Assembly: GCF_020297485.1 (NCBI RefSeq) | Contig: NZ_JAIWZC010000001.1 | Coordinates: 3,286,001-3,350,000 of the forward strand | Length of the DNA stretch: 64,000 nucleotides | DNA from: Enterocloster clostridioformis | Lineage (GTDB): Bacteria > Bacillota > Clostridia > Lachnospirales > Lachnospiraceae | Direction: 5' to 3' | Part shown: one piece after another, positions 15,030 through 23,783 of the stretch | Position numbering within the stretch: position 1 is the first letter of the stretch | Layout: every line of letters begins with the position of its first letter | The notes under the pieces: model-generated | Databases searched by the model: none | What the model saw: the letters and a program-made list of their open reading frames with translations, nothing else | What the model was told of the DNA's origin: nothing | Made by a program: the position numbers and the translations under genes

Positions 15030-16490
15030 TTACTCTATACTCAGAACGTTATAATCCTGTACCGCGTCTTCTATGATATATTCCAGGTATTCATACAGAA
15101 TGCTGGGATAGCAGTACTCCTTCCACATGGAGTATCCGGGCTGCTTCACAGCCTCCTTCACCACCTCATACGCCCTGCCGCCATAGCACGCGGCATTGAT
15201 ATCCCCATACACCTTTGCCATCTGCTGCTTCTCCGATTCTGTCAGCTTCACAAATATGCTGCCCGTCTCCTCCTCCGCAGAATTCTTCATGGCATCATAT
15301 GCCTGATTATAGAATATCTGTTTTAAAACAGGCGGACTGTATGTGTCGAAGTTCAGCAGGTTCTCATCCGTGCTCTTGTTTTTCCTGGCCCATTTCTCCA
15401 TATTTACCTTGCGTGTATAGTAATAAAATGTCTCATCCTCCATGTAATCCAGCACACCGTACTGACAGGGAGGCGTGGACAGGGAGCTGGTGACCACCTC
15501 ATAGATACCGATATCGTTATTCCTCATAAAGTGCTGCACATGCAGGTGCCCGCTGAGGAACAGCGGGATATTCTCCCCTTCCAGCATCTGTATAAGCTCC
15601 TCACTGTGCTCGATGGTACAGTCATCCGCATATACCTTGCTCTCCTCCAGCAGGTTGTGATGGGCCACCGGTAGAAGAATCACGCTGTCCCGGGCAGCCT
15701 GCTCAAGCTGCTCCCTTATCCACTCATAGGTTTCTGTCTTTATCATCCCCCCAACCTTATTGCGGGGTTCATACTGGCAGGTATCCAGCATGAGCAGCCG
15801 CATGGACGGTCCCAGGTCATAGGTGTAGCTGAGGGAATTGGCATCCCTGCTGCTGGCCTCTGAGTATCCGAATTCCTTATAAATACGCTCAAAATCCTCC
15901 GGAGTGGTAGGTTCTGCCGGGTACCGGTCTCCCCCGGAATACACGGAGGCGCTTGGATTGTTAATGTCATGGTTGCCCGGTATGACCAAAACCGTGATAC
16001 CGGCTTTCTCCACCTCGTCCAGCTTTTTCGCCAGTTCTTCATGGCTCTTCTTTTCTCCCTGAAGACTTAAATCTCCGCTGATAATCAGGACATCCGGGCT
16101 CAGAAGTTTAATTTCCTCCAGTGCGGCATCCGTTATCTCCCATACGTAATTGGTCAGTTTTCCGTCGCCGTGCTCTACCATGGCCTGAAACATATCCCCC
16201 TGGTCTGTCAGGGATTCTGCCAGATAATGTATATCTGTCATAAGGATAATGCGTTTTCCTCCAATCAGCGGCTCTGCCTTTGTCTCCTTTTCAACATCGG
16301 GAAAAGGCTGTATCTGCGAAGGCTCAGGGTGTGTGGGCTTTTGCAGCTCTGTTTCCTGAACCGTTTCCTTTGTCTGCTGTTTTTCGGCGGTGGGTGCCGC
16401 CTGGTTTCCAGTCTGTACGCTGCACCCTGCCATGACTCCAGCCATGAAGACAGCTGTCATAATTCCCGTTATCCTTGTTCTTCCTGTCAT
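15030..16490 (-). CDS. Calcineurin-like metallophosphoesterase lipoprotein
   Basis: A 486-residue secreted phosphoesterase. The signal peptide ends in the lipobox VMAGC at about 22, followed by a Gln/Lys/Thr-rich linker to about 75. The metallophosphatase motifs come in the right order: LMTDIHYL, ISGDLSLQGEK, VIPGNHDINNP, PVAHHNLL and LSGHLHVQH. The C-terminal ~150 residues have no motif I recognise. The start has GGAGGAAGGAA directly upstream. It lies between the GH18 gene (28 bases) and cwlD (about 66 bases), so it may be cotranscribed with them. The substrate (nucleotide, phosphodiester or cell-wall phosphate) cannot be told from the sequence. Confidence 0.88.
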   Translation of the reverse strand: MTGRTRITGIMTAVFMAGVMAGCSVQTGNQAAPTAEKQQTKETVQETELQKPTHPEPSQIQPFPDVEKETKAEPLIGGKRIILMTDIHYLAESLTDQGDMFQAMVEHGDGKLTNYVWEITDAALEEIKLLSPDVLIISGDLSLQGEKKSHEELAKKLDEVEKAGITVLVIPGNHDINNPSASVYSGGDRYPAEPTTPEDFERIYKEFGYSEASSRDANSLSYTYDLGPSMRLLMLDTCQYEPRNKVGGMIKTETYEWIREQLEQAARDSVILLPVAHHNLLEESKVYADDCTIEHSEELIQMLEGENIPLFLSGHLHVQHFMRNNDIGIYEVVTSSLSTPPCQYGVLDYMEDETFYYYTRKVNMEKWARKNKSTDENLLNFDTYSPPVLKQIFYNQAYDAMKNSAEEETGSIFVKLTESEKQQMAKVYGDINAACYGGRAYEVVKEAVKQPGYSMWKEYCYPSILYEYLEYIIEDAVQDYNVLSIE

Positions 16491-16518
16491 TTCCTTCCTC
16501 CGGCGTCACCCATTTCGT

Positions 16519-18201
16519 TTATTTAACCTCTGACACAATATCCCAGATGTCCGCTGGTTCAAATCCCAGCTTCCAGCAGGCAACTCCTGCCAGGTCAAAC
16601 TCCTTAATCAGGTCAATCTTAAGCTTCATGGAATCTTCCTCTTCCATCCATATATACTGCTGTCCGCTTCCGCTAACAGTCTCACCGTAATACTGCCCCA
16701 AAAGCTTATCCCAGCTAAGCTCCACCTGGTTCTCCTCCACCCACTGCCTGGCATCCGATATGCCATATGCCTTTGAAGAGGTCTTTCCCTCATTCACGGT
16801 CCATACTCTGGTATAGAAGGGGACCGCATTGATGACCTTTTCCTTGGGGACCTCCTTCAGAGTATTCTCAATTCCTTCCCTCACATAGGGAATGGATGAT
16901 ACGGAACCGGCTTCTCCTCCTGCATAGTGTTCATCATATCCCATAACAATCACATAGTCAGCCACAATTCCCTGTTCCCTCCTGTTATAAAACGCAGTAT
17001 AGGAGGATGGTACATAGTTGTCCACAGACAGCACAAGTCCCTTATTGCGGCAGGCAACCGACATTTCCCTTATGAACTGCACATAATGGGGCCCCGCCTC
17101 TGCCTTCAGGCTCTCAAAATCCAGGTTGAAGCCGTCAAAGCCATAGGTATCCGCCTCATTCATCAGTTTTTCAATGAGCTTTTTCCTGGTACTGGTAGAG
17201 GACATCAGAGTCTTAGTGTTTAGATTTTTGACGCTTTCCTCCGTACTCACATTCTCCACCATGGCCCACACCTTCAGTCCCATATCATGGGCCTTATCCA
17301 CGTAATCCCTGCTGGCCAGTGATGTATAGGTGCCGTCGCCGGACACCACATTGAACCAGGTGGGCACAATCACATTCATCCCCCCGGCATTGGATACATA
17401 GCTCTCAAGAGTATTATTTCCCTCCGGCCGTGTGACCTGATGAAATCCCAGCCTTACTTTCCCGTCCATGGAAATGCTGGTATACACAGGCGCCTCAAAG
17501 GTGCTGACAGGCGCAACCTGCTCTCCTGCCTCCAGCTTCCGGTTTTCCACATATCCGATATAACCGTCCGACGTTCTTACCCTGGACCACTTTTCCATGG
17601 TCTCCAGTACATCCACAGTCTCTCCTGCCGCCGCCTCTGTGATAATCTGGCTCTTTACACCGCCCCTGACCCTGACCTGTCCTGTTTTTTTCAGCACTGC
17701 CGTGTCATAGGGCTGCCAGGAGGTGTCGATAAACACCCGCTTGATCTGGCTTGTGGCAAAGGCCTGAGTGCGGATATCTGTATAATTCACCACAACCCCA
17801 AGGGACAGGTACATTCCATCCTGTGTGACCTTAAAGAGAGGTCCCTTCTCTCCCTGGGCACTTTCATCCGCATACACAATGGAGTCAGGCAGTGCATACA
17901 CCAGCAGTTTTTCTCCCTCATCCCAGTAAAAGCGCTGGTTCAGATGTTCATTTACCCAGTCCACGGGCAGGTACACCTGGCCGCCCTCGTAGATTCCCTT
18001 CTCCTCCTGCACCTGGTTATCCAAAATAAGGGCCACCTGGCCGTCCTTAATACCAAATATCCTGCTCTTATCCGCCAGCTCATTGCTGGGCATGTATTTC
18101 TTGGCAAAAAGCACTCCCAGACCACCGCCTGCCAGGATAAATATGAACAGCAGAACCAGTACCGTGATTCCGCAGCCATGACCTTTTCTTCTTCTGCTCA
18201 T
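16519..18201 (-). CDS. Membrane-anchored GH18-family protein with SH3 domain (YaaH-like)
   Basis: A 560-residue envelope protein. After a basic start and one membrane helix (about 13-35) come a copper-amine-oxidase-N-like/peptidoglycan-associated segment (YLPVDWVNEHLNQRFYWDEG, about 90-110), a bacterial SH3 domain (about 185-250) and a GH18 TIM barrel (about 265-550). The catalytic strand reads DGFNLDFESLK, the variant seen in spore-germination lysins of the YaaH/YdhD type. The start at 18201 has GGAGG 5 bases upstream; in-frame codons further upstream have none. It probably hydrolyses or binds peptidoglycan. Neighbouring cwlD fits a role in cortex or wall remodelling. Confidence 0.85.
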   Translation of the reverse strand: MSRRRKGHGCGITVLVLLFIFILAGGGLGVLFAKKYMPSNELADKSRIFGIKDGQVALILDNQVQEEKGIYEGGQVYLPVDWVNEHLNQRFYWDEGEKLLVYALPDSIVYADESAQGEKGPLFKVTQDGMYLSLGVVVNYTDIRTQAFATSQIKRVFIDTSWQPYDTAVLKKTGQVRVRGGVKSQIITEAAAGETVDVLETMEKWSRVRTSDGYIGYVENRKLEAGEQVAPVSTFEAPVYTSISMDGKVRLGFHQVTRPEGNNTLESYVSNAGGMNVIVPTWFNVVSGDGTYTSLASRDYVDKAHDMGLKVWAMVENVSTEESVKNLNTKTLMSSTSTRKKLIEKLMNEADTYGFDGFNLDFESLKAEAGPHYVQFIREMSVACRNKGLVLSVDNYVPSSYTAFYNRREQGIVADYVIVMGYDEHYAGGEAGSVSSIPYVREGIENTLKEVPKEKVINAVPFYTRVWTVNEGKTSSKAYGISDARQWVEENQVELSWDKLLGQYYGETVSGSGQQYIWMEEEDSMKLKIDLIKEFDLAGVACWKLGFEPADIWDIVSEVK

Positions 18202-18430
18202 CCTGTCCTCCAGTTTCCTAATGATTGTTTTTATTCTACCACAAAATAGAGTGCATGTACCAATTAATTGCTTACAATTTACAGTCATTATGGATGAAAC
18301 AGGAACAAAAGCCCGGTATGCGCCGCCTGCTTTGGCTGCACAGGCTGAGACGGTACTCATGGCAGCGCATAATCCGGGCTCTTGTTATCTGCTCTGTTAT
18401 TTGCTGTTGTTATCTGTTTTTATTATCTGC

Positions 18431-18703
18431 TCATGAATCCTCATCTTTTTTCTCTTTGGGAGGGTCGCTGAGATACACTTTGTCAAATCTGATTTCCTTC
18501 AGACAGCCCTGCTCGGCGCCAACATAGTCTCCCATGTAAAAGCCCCCGTCTTCTCCCATCTCGAATATCTTCTCCCATTCTTTTTCCGGGCACTCGACTC
18601 CGTCAATGGTAATCCGAACCCCTTTGTTCTTGTATCTCTTCAATCCGTCCAGATAGATTCTCTGGTGTTTCTTCCGGTCTCCATACTCGACATTTCTTAT
18701 CAT
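18431..18703 (-). CDS. Unknown 90-residue protein next to the kinase/ATPase pair
   Basis: I do not recognise this protein. It is highly charged (many Lys, Asp and Glu), has no membrane segment or signal peptide, and ends in a charged tail (PPKEKKDEDS). The middle reads VRITIDGVECPEKEWEKIFEMGEDGGFYMGDYVG, which looks like a compact beta-rich fold. The start at 18703 has GGGAGGG at 8-9 bases. It is transcribed in the same direction as the ParA-like ATPase 106 bases upstream and may belong to the same unit. A substrate or partner of the neighbouring kinase is one possibility, unsupported so far. Confidence 0.6.
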   Translation of the reverse strand: MIRNVEYGDRKKHQRIYLDGLKRYKNKGVRITIDGVECPEKEWEKIFEMGEDGGFYMGDYVGAEQGCLKEIRFDKVYLSDPPKEKKDEDS

Positions 18704-18808
18704 GCTGATAAGCCCTCCCCTATTACCGCAAGACAGCCGGACGGCAGCACCAAGGAGTTGTTTTCGTGACATACTTTTGTGCGCCGTTTCCTTCTGTCTC
18801 TTTTTTCT

Positions 18809-19435
18809 TCACAAAATCCCCTCAAACCACCGCATGGTCTCATAATCCACTGAAAACGCATCTACTGAAAGAGGAACCCTGGCCAGAGAAATCCCAAACT
18901 GCCTCTCTATCTGTTTTCTGGTGTCCTCACTGCCAAAGGCAGCCGTATATATCCACCCTGTTCTGCGTCCTTCCTCCTCTGATAAAAGCTCCAAAAATGC
19001 CTCCAGCTTCCATTCGCTCAGTGCAGCCATGACAATCTTCACTTCGCATCTGAGCCATTCCGCCCTGATGGATGGCCTCAGCTCTCCAAAATCAATTATA
19101 ACTTCGTCATATGTTCCATCCAGACAGGACGCCAGCACGCGGGGGGCCCCCTGCATATAATATGTAACCCCGAAGATTTTGTATTTGTAGTCCGCAGAAT
19201 CCGCCTGCTTTGCGGAACCGGCCTGGCATATATCCTTTATGGTTTTCCATGCGCCATGGTCATTCCACTCAATCACCGCAGTCCTGCGCTGCAGGGCACT
19301 GGCCATATAATTGGCCGCCAGGACGCTGAGATGAGTCACCCCTGTTCCCCGTCCTGTTCCTGTGATTCCGACAACCCTGCACCCTTTTGCAGGCTCCCGG
19401 CTGTTTTTAAAAAAGATTCTCTTAGAAAATCCCAT
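18809..19435 (-). CDS. ParA/MinD-like P-loop ATPase
   Basis: A 208-residue SIMIBI-type P-loop protein. The deviant Walker A is GITGTGRGTGVTHLS at about 23-37, followed by NYMASALQRRTAVIEWNDHGAW, the strand-helix arrangement of ParA/CpaE proteins where an acid ends the second strand. The Walker B-like strand is DEVIIDFGEL. The ATG at 19435 is chosen because the reading frame continues upstream without a good ribosome site; the gene thus overlaps the end of the kinase gene by 100 bases. The fold is the same as the C-terminal part of that kinase, so the two may be paralogous partners. Function unknown. Confidence 0.72.
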   Translation of the reverse strand: MGFSKRIFFKNSREPAKGCRVVGITGTGRGTGVTHLSVLAANYMASALQRRTAVIEWNDHGAWKTIKDICQAGSAKQADSADYKYKIFGVTYYMQGAPRVLASCLDGTYDEVIIDFGELRPSIRAEWLRCEVKIVMAALSEWKLEAFLELLSEEEGRRTGWIYTAAFGSEDTRKQIERQFGISLARVPLSVDAFSVDYETMRWFEGIL

Positions 19436-20814
19436 CTTCTTAATAAGCCTCTTTTTTTCTTCCACCTCCCGCCGCCGGTCACGGCAGACCATAAAGACTG
19501 AAAAAAGGCATCTTCGCTTTTCTGGCTGAAAGGATTTTCGTATTCCGGCGAGACAAACAGCTTTATTCCCTTTAAAGCCTTGTCTGATTTGGCCATGGCC
19601 TTCAGCTCCTTTTGACATACGGCCCGTGTGCCCCGAAATATAAGCACGCGGTTCCCGCTGCACCGTCCCGTCCAGGCCTGATTCATCCAGGATATATACC
19701 GCCTGATGTATCGGCCGTCCCAGACGCTGGCGCTGCCTGTCCCAATTAAATCTGCCTTCGCCGCCTTTAATTCCAGTTCCGCCTGCTGCCAGTCTGTTCC
19801 ATAGTCTTTCACTATGATGTCAAATCCTGTCCCTTCATCCAGCTTTACGGCAGGTCCATACCACGGCTTTAAGCAGCAGCCGTTCATGGTATAGATTCCA
19901 AAACGGTCCGGACGCATACCTGCCCTTTGAGCCATGGCGGCCACTGCCCGGGAGACATTATGTTCCTCATAAAGCGCCCGGTACCCGTTCCTGTTCAGAA
20001 AATATACCAGCCCTAAGGCTAAATGTGTGGTACCCGTCCCAGCCTTCATCCCGGTCAGAATCAAAATATGAGATGGTATCGCCTTTTGTTCTTTTTCTTC
20101 TGTCAGCTTCCTGGTACACAGCGCCTGAAGCGCATCCTCCACCTCGCCGGCGGAAGCGTACCGTTTCTCCATATCGGAGTCCATGCATTTTCTGATAATC
20201 CGCTCAAAAGCCTCCGATAGGGCGGCAGACTGTCCGGCGTCCTCTCTCAGGGTTCCTGCTGTCATAAAACGGAGGACTGCACCAATGGCATAAATGTCGG
20301 TCCTTTGATCCAACATGCGGTCAGAAGCATACTGTTCAGGAGCCGCGCAGCCCACTGTGCCGAATCGCTTTGGGGCAATGTTTGCCCAACGGCAGCCTGC
20401 GGCATGATCAAAATCGATCAGCTTTACGGTGCCATTGCAGATTATCAGGTTATTTGGTTGTAAATCTAAATGTAATATGGGTATTTCACACGCAGAATGC
20501 ATGTAAGCCACAAGCCCGCAGACCTGCATCCCGTAACGGACTGCCTCTGCCTCTTGAATAGGCCCCTGATTCGCAATCAGGGCATATAGAGAATATCCTT
20601 CAAGATATTCCTCGATTAAATAAAAAAATTCGGAATCTTCTTCTAAATCATAAATCATGGGAATCCCAGGATGGTGCAGTTCTTTTAGCACCAGTGCTTC
20701 CCTTCGGAAGGAGTCATAGTCGGCATCCCTTTTAGAGATACGCTTTATGGCCCTGTATTCCTCCAGGCCAATGTGCACTGCCAGCCATACGGTTCCTGCC
20801 CGGCCTGTTCCCAA
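19336..20814 (-). CDS. Ser/Thr protein kinase fused to ParA/MinD-like ATPase
   Basis: A eukaryotic-type kinase domain (residues 1-230) is fused to a P-loop ATPase domain (about 245-430). Kinase motifs: glycine loop GTGRAGTVW, lysine in YRAIKRI, catalytic loop HLDLQPNN, metal site IDFDHA and AAPEQY. The second domain starts LILTGMKAGTGTTHLALGL, a deviant Walker A. The stated start (TTG at 20814) is the first possible in-frame codon, but the frame is open upstream and encodes NTILFGKYRLLHQ, clearly kinase. A GTG at 20863 behind AGGAGG is one base out of frame; removing one A from the AAA after GTGAGT would give one clean start. So either the start is unusual or there is a 1-base frameshift. No membrane segment is seen. 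Confidence 0.82.
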   Translation of the reverse strand: MGTGRAGTVWLAVHIGLEEYRAIKRISKRDADYDSFRREALVLKELHHPGIPMIYDLEEDSEFFYLIEEYLEGYSLYALIANQGPIQEAEAVRYGMQVCGLVAYMHSACEIPILHLDLQPNNLIICNGTVKLIDFDHAAGCRWANIAPKRFGTVGCAAPEQYASDRMLDQRTDIYAIGAVLRFMTAGTLREDAGQSAALSEAFERIIRKCMDSDMEKRYASAGEVEDALQALCTRKLTEEKEQKAIPSHILILTGMKAGTGTTHLALGLVYFLNRNGYRALYEEHNVSRAVAAMAQRAGMRPDRFGIYTMNGCCLKPWYGPAVKLDEGTGFDIIVKDYGTDWQQAELELKAAKADLIGTGSASVWDGRYIRRYISWMNQAWTGRCSGNRVLIFRGTRAVCQKELKAMAKSDKALKGIKLFVSPEYENPFSQKSEDAFFQSLWSAVTGGGRWKKKRGLLRRWDFLRESFLKTAGSLQKGAGLSESQEQDGEQG

Positions 20815-21017
20815 TTGGTGCAGCAGACGGTATTTGCCAAATAAAATGGTATTCTTTACTCACCCCTCCTTTGTCACAACATCATCTCACATCCCAATTT
20901 TACCCTTTTCTTTATCACCTGTCTATGGTCGTTATATCTTCCATGGCTTTTCATATGCTATTTATACCACCTGAAAACATCCTGCGGCACGATATTTTTT
21001 AAATTTTTATTAAATGA

Positions 21018-21047
21018 TTGATATTTCCGCCTGTAATGTAGTATATT
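21018..21047 (+). promoter_or_regulatory. Probable mecA promoter
   Basis: TTGATA (21018-21023), an 18-base spacer and TATATT (21042-21047), about 100 bases before the mecA start. The remaining divergent gap 20870-21017 toward the kinase gene is AT-rich with no other clear site. Confidence 0.55.
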
Positions 21048-21145
21048 TAAAGTGTAGAAGTCTACTTTCGGCCTGGAGTTTCCAAAAAGCACCCTGGTCC
21101 AGGGCAGATGCTACCACATTTGACACAGAACAGGAAGTGATCCTA

Positions 21146-21895
21146 ATGAAAATAGAACGTATCAATGAAAACCAGATTCGCTGTACATTGACCAGCTTTG
21201 ATTTAAGTGCGCGCAACATAAACCTGGTAGAACTGGCTTATGGAACGGAAAAAGCCAGGAAGCTGTTCAGGGAAATGATTCAGAAAGCCTCCAATGAAGT
21301 GGGCTTTGAGGCGGAGGACATTCCTTTGATGGTTGAGGCGATTCCTTTGTCCAGCGAAAGCATCATGCTGGTCATCACTAAAATCGAAGATCCGGAAGAG
21401 CTGGATACCCGTTTTGCCAAGTTCTCACCTTTCACGGACGACAGCCAGAATTCTCTTGTGTCCCAGTTAGCCAGCGAGTTCCTGGAAGGCGCTTCCGATT
21501 CCCTGAATTACCTGGAGCCAGGTTCCGTGGAACAGGTTGGGGATGAGAGCTCCGCAGACAGTGCCTCTGAAGCTGCCGTCAAGAAGAATACAGGCTCTGT
21601 TGCCAGCAGCCGCATTTTCCGGTTCAACAGCCTGGACCGCATAAGCGAGGCTTCCCGGGCCGTATCCGGAATCTATGACGGCGTCAACACCCTGTATAAG
21701 AAGCCCGGCACCAGGCAGTATTATCTCATTGTAAAACGCCTGGACTGCGGCGACCTGGATTTCTCCCGTGTGTGCAATATATTGGCGGAGTATGCCACCA
21801 AGCTCTCAGGTGAATCTGCCAGCGAAGCATATTTTAAGGAGCACTATGAGGTCATCATTCAGGATAATGCCCTTCAGAATCTCGCCAAAATTTAG
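21146..21895 (+). CDS. mecA: Adaptor protein MecA
   Basis: A 249-residue adaptor that delivers substrates to the ClpC/ClpP protease. The N-terminal substrate-binding domain (about 1-80) starts MKIERINENQIRCTL, as in MecA of Firmicutes. A Ser/Glu/Ala-rich acidic linker (about 105-155) leads to the C-terminal ClpC-binding domain (about 160-249), with YYLIVKRLDCGDLDFSRVCNILAEYA. The ATG at 21146 gives the standard N-terminus; the frame is open for 44 more codons upstream but without family sequence. Monocistronic, with its own promoter and a strong terminator. Confidence 0.93.
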   Translation: MKIERINENQIRCTLTSFDLSARNINLVELAYGTEKARKLFREMIQKASNEVGFEAEDIPLMVEAIPLSSESIMLVITKIEDPEELDTRFAKFSPFTDDSQNSLVSQLASEFLEGASDSLNYLEPGSVEQVGDESSADSASEAAVKKNTGSVASSRIFRFNSLDRISEASRAVSGIYDGVNTLYKKPGTRQYYLIVKRLDCGDLDFSRVCNILAEYATKLSGESASEAYFKEHYEVIIQDNALQNLAKI

Positions 21896-21950
21896 GGGCG
21901 TAGCCTGCTAAAAATATATGGAAATTTAATATATCAAAATATTATAAAAC

Positions 21951-21978
21951 ACCCCTGCGGCTGTATTGCCGCAGGGGT
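21951..21978. terminator. Bidirectional terminator between mecA and the GntR operon
   Basis: A perfect 11-bp stem ACCCCTGCGGC/GCCGCAGGGGT around a 6-base loop. A-rich on the left and T-rich on the right, so it can end both mecA and the leftward uxuA operon. Confidence 0.85.
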
Positions 21979-21986
21979 ATTATATT

Positions 21987-22045
21987 GCCTTAGACTTCTG
22001 CCTTAGACTTCTGCCTTAAATATTTACTTAAAAATTTACTTAAAA
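21987..22045. repeat. Two short tandem repeats at the 3' end of the GntR gene
   Basis: A 13-base unit GCCTTAGACTTCT occurs twice head to tail (21987-22012) with a third partial copy, followed by a 12-base unit ATTTACTTAAAA twice (22022-22045). The second repeat contains the GntR stop codon, so the stop is duplicated. It looks like replication slippage. Confidence 0.8.
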
Positions 22046-22713
22046 TATGCCGGATACCGGTTTCTGAACATCTGCTCATTCAACATCCACCGGTTCAGAT
22101 GCAGTTCCATAATCTCTGCGGCCTGCTTTTTATCGCGGCGCCGTATGGCTTCCAGCAATTTCTTATGGTCCTCAATTATCTTATGGTCCTTAACCGTTGC
22201 CACGGACAGGCTGCGAATCCTGTCATAGTGAATCGCCAGTCTCTGGCACATCTCATAGGTAAGCTCCTTACGGCAGATGGAAAACAGCTTCCGGTGCATC
22301 TTATTGTCCAGCTCCAAAAGCTTCTGGGATGAACCTCCCTCCAAATAAAACTCCTGAAGTCTGATATTCTCATCCAGCCACCGCAGGTCCTCTTCATCCG
22401 CCTGGCCGCAGACCAGTTCCACAGCCGCTTTCTCCAGGACCAGGCGCAGAAAGCGCGCCTCCTCCACCAGCTCCACATCAATCAACGCAATGCGCATCCC
22501 TCTCTGGGGAAATATCTCAATGATTCTGGATTCCTCGCTGAGCTGTATGACCGCTTCCCGCACAGGCGTGCGGCTGATGCCTATCATCTGCGACATTTCC
22601 ACATCATTAAAGGGCGCCCCTGGTTCCAAATCCAGAGATATGATATTCTCCCGCAGGGTCCGGTACGCATACTGTCTGGCAGTCTCTCCATGTCTTTTTT
22701 CCTCTATCTTCAT
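22036..22713 (-). CDS. GntR-family regulator, FadR subfamily
   Basis: A 225-residue repressor. The winged helix (about 10-75) contains MSQMIGISRTPVREAVIQLSEE, the recognition region of GntR proteins. The C-terminal all-helical FCD domain (about 85-215) carries the likely metal/ligand residues in ELDNKMHRKLF, LAIHYDRI and EDHKKLLEAI. It is the third gene of the mannonate operon, and a TNGTNNNACNA-type operator overlaps that operon's promoter, so it probably represses its own operon and responds to a hexuronate intermediate. AGGAGG precedes the ATG at good distance. Confidence 0.92.
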   Translation of the reverse strand: MKIEEKRHGETARQYAYRTLRENIISLDLEPGAPFNDVEMSQMIGISRTPVREAVIQLSEESRIIEIFPQRGMRIALIDVELVEEARFLRLVLEKAAVELVCGQADEEDLRWLDENIRLQEFYLEGGSSQKLLELDNKMHRKLFSICRKELTYEMCQRLAIHYDRIRSLSVATVKDHKIIEDHKKLLEAIRRRDKKQAAEIMELHLNRWMLNEQMFRNRYPAYFK

Positions 22714-22744
22714 GGGTAAAACCTCCTAATACCGGTCCCCAAGC

Positions 22745-23764
22745 CTACAGGGACTGTATCTCCTTCCAGACATCATCATCCACATAAATTCCCAGACTGT
22801 CATGCTCCTCATGGAACCGGGCGCTTCCCTGGCCCGGCGCCCTGACACTGCCGCCTTCCTCCGACGGAGCCGAGCTTTTTACATACCGCACGGCTGTATC
22901 CACGATTTCCTTCATATGGGCATCCGTGGTGGTCCTGCCCGGATCCACCACAATCATCACCTGGGAACAGCCGCCGCAGCTGCCGTATCCCTTCTGGTCC
23001 ATGCCGGCTGCTCCTATGCCGTCCGTGAGCACCGACCCCAGGATATCCAGCATGAAGGAAAAGGCCGATCCCTTCCAATACCCCACAGGCAGCACACGGC
23101 GGGACTTCTCGATGGCACCCGGATCGTCCGTCAGATTGCCCTCGTCGTCAAATCCGCCGGGATACGGCAGTTTCTCCCCGGCCAGCCGTGTAACCTGCAG
23201 TTTTCCATAGGAATACTGTGACATCGCCATATCCAGCTGGAGAGGTTCACTCCCGTCCGCAGACGGCACAGCCATGACAAAGGGATTGTTGCCCAGACGG
23301 CATTCCCTGCCTCCCCATGGCGGCATGCAGGACTCCGTGTTGGTCCACATGATTGCCGCATATCCCTTTCTTGCAGCGTACAGCCCGTAGGTGCCGCCCC
23401 GCATCCAGTGGGTGGTATTCCTGATTCCCACCATGCCGATGCCGTACTGATCCGCCAGTTCCATGGCCCGGTCCGTGCAGTACAGGGCATTCAGGATGCC
23501 GGGACCCATGTTTCCATTATAAACCCGGATGGCGCCGAATTCACGTTCTAGGGAAGGCTCAGCATTAACGTCCACCCATCCTTTCTGAATGTAGTTCACA
23601 AACCTGGCCACCCGGTTAGTGCCATGAGAATATACCCCGTCGTAGGCAGTCTCCGTGTGAATACGGGCGCAGGTCTCCGCCTTTTCCTCAGGCATCCCGT
23701 ATTTAACCAGCACCCTCTTAATCTCACTCTTAATTTCGCCAAAGGCTAATCTCATCGCATCCAT
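22745..23764 (-). CDS. Ldh-family NAD(P)H oxidoreductase (malate/lactate dehydrogenase-like 2)
   Basis: A 339-residue member of the family containing 2,3-diketo-L-gulonate reductase, ureidoglycolate and sulfolactate dehydrogenases. Motifs: SHGTNRV near residue 45 (catalytic His), GIRNTTHWMRGGTYG (NAD site) near 115-130, NTESCMPPWGG and GNNPFVMAVP, and LPVGYWKGSAFSFMLDILGS near 240. It starts 20 bases after uxuA. In standard hexuronate pathways a fructuronate reductase (UxuB) accompanies UxuA; no UxuB is here, so this enzyme may reduce a keto-acid feeding UxuA or handle a related sugar acid. Two nearby Met codons compete as start. Confidence 0.85.
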   Translation of the reverse strand: MDAMRLAFGEIKSEIKRVLVKYGMPEEKAETCARIHTETAYDGVYSHGTNRVARFVNYIQKGWVDVNAEPSLEREFGAIRVYNGNMGPGILNALYCTDRAMELADQYGIGMVGIRNTTHWMRGGTYGLYAARKGYAAIMWTNTESCMPPWGGRECRLGNNPFVMAVPSADGSEPLQLDMAMSQYSYGKLQVTRLAGEKLPYPGGFDDEGNLTDDPGAIEKSRRVLPVGYWKGSAFSFMLDILGSVLTDGIGAAGMDQKGYGSCGGCSQVMIVVDPGRTTTDAHMKEIVDTAVRYVKSSAPSEEGGSVRAPGQGSARFHEEHDSLGIYVDDDVWKEIQSL

Positions 23765-23783
23765 CCTTTCCTGCTGTATACGC

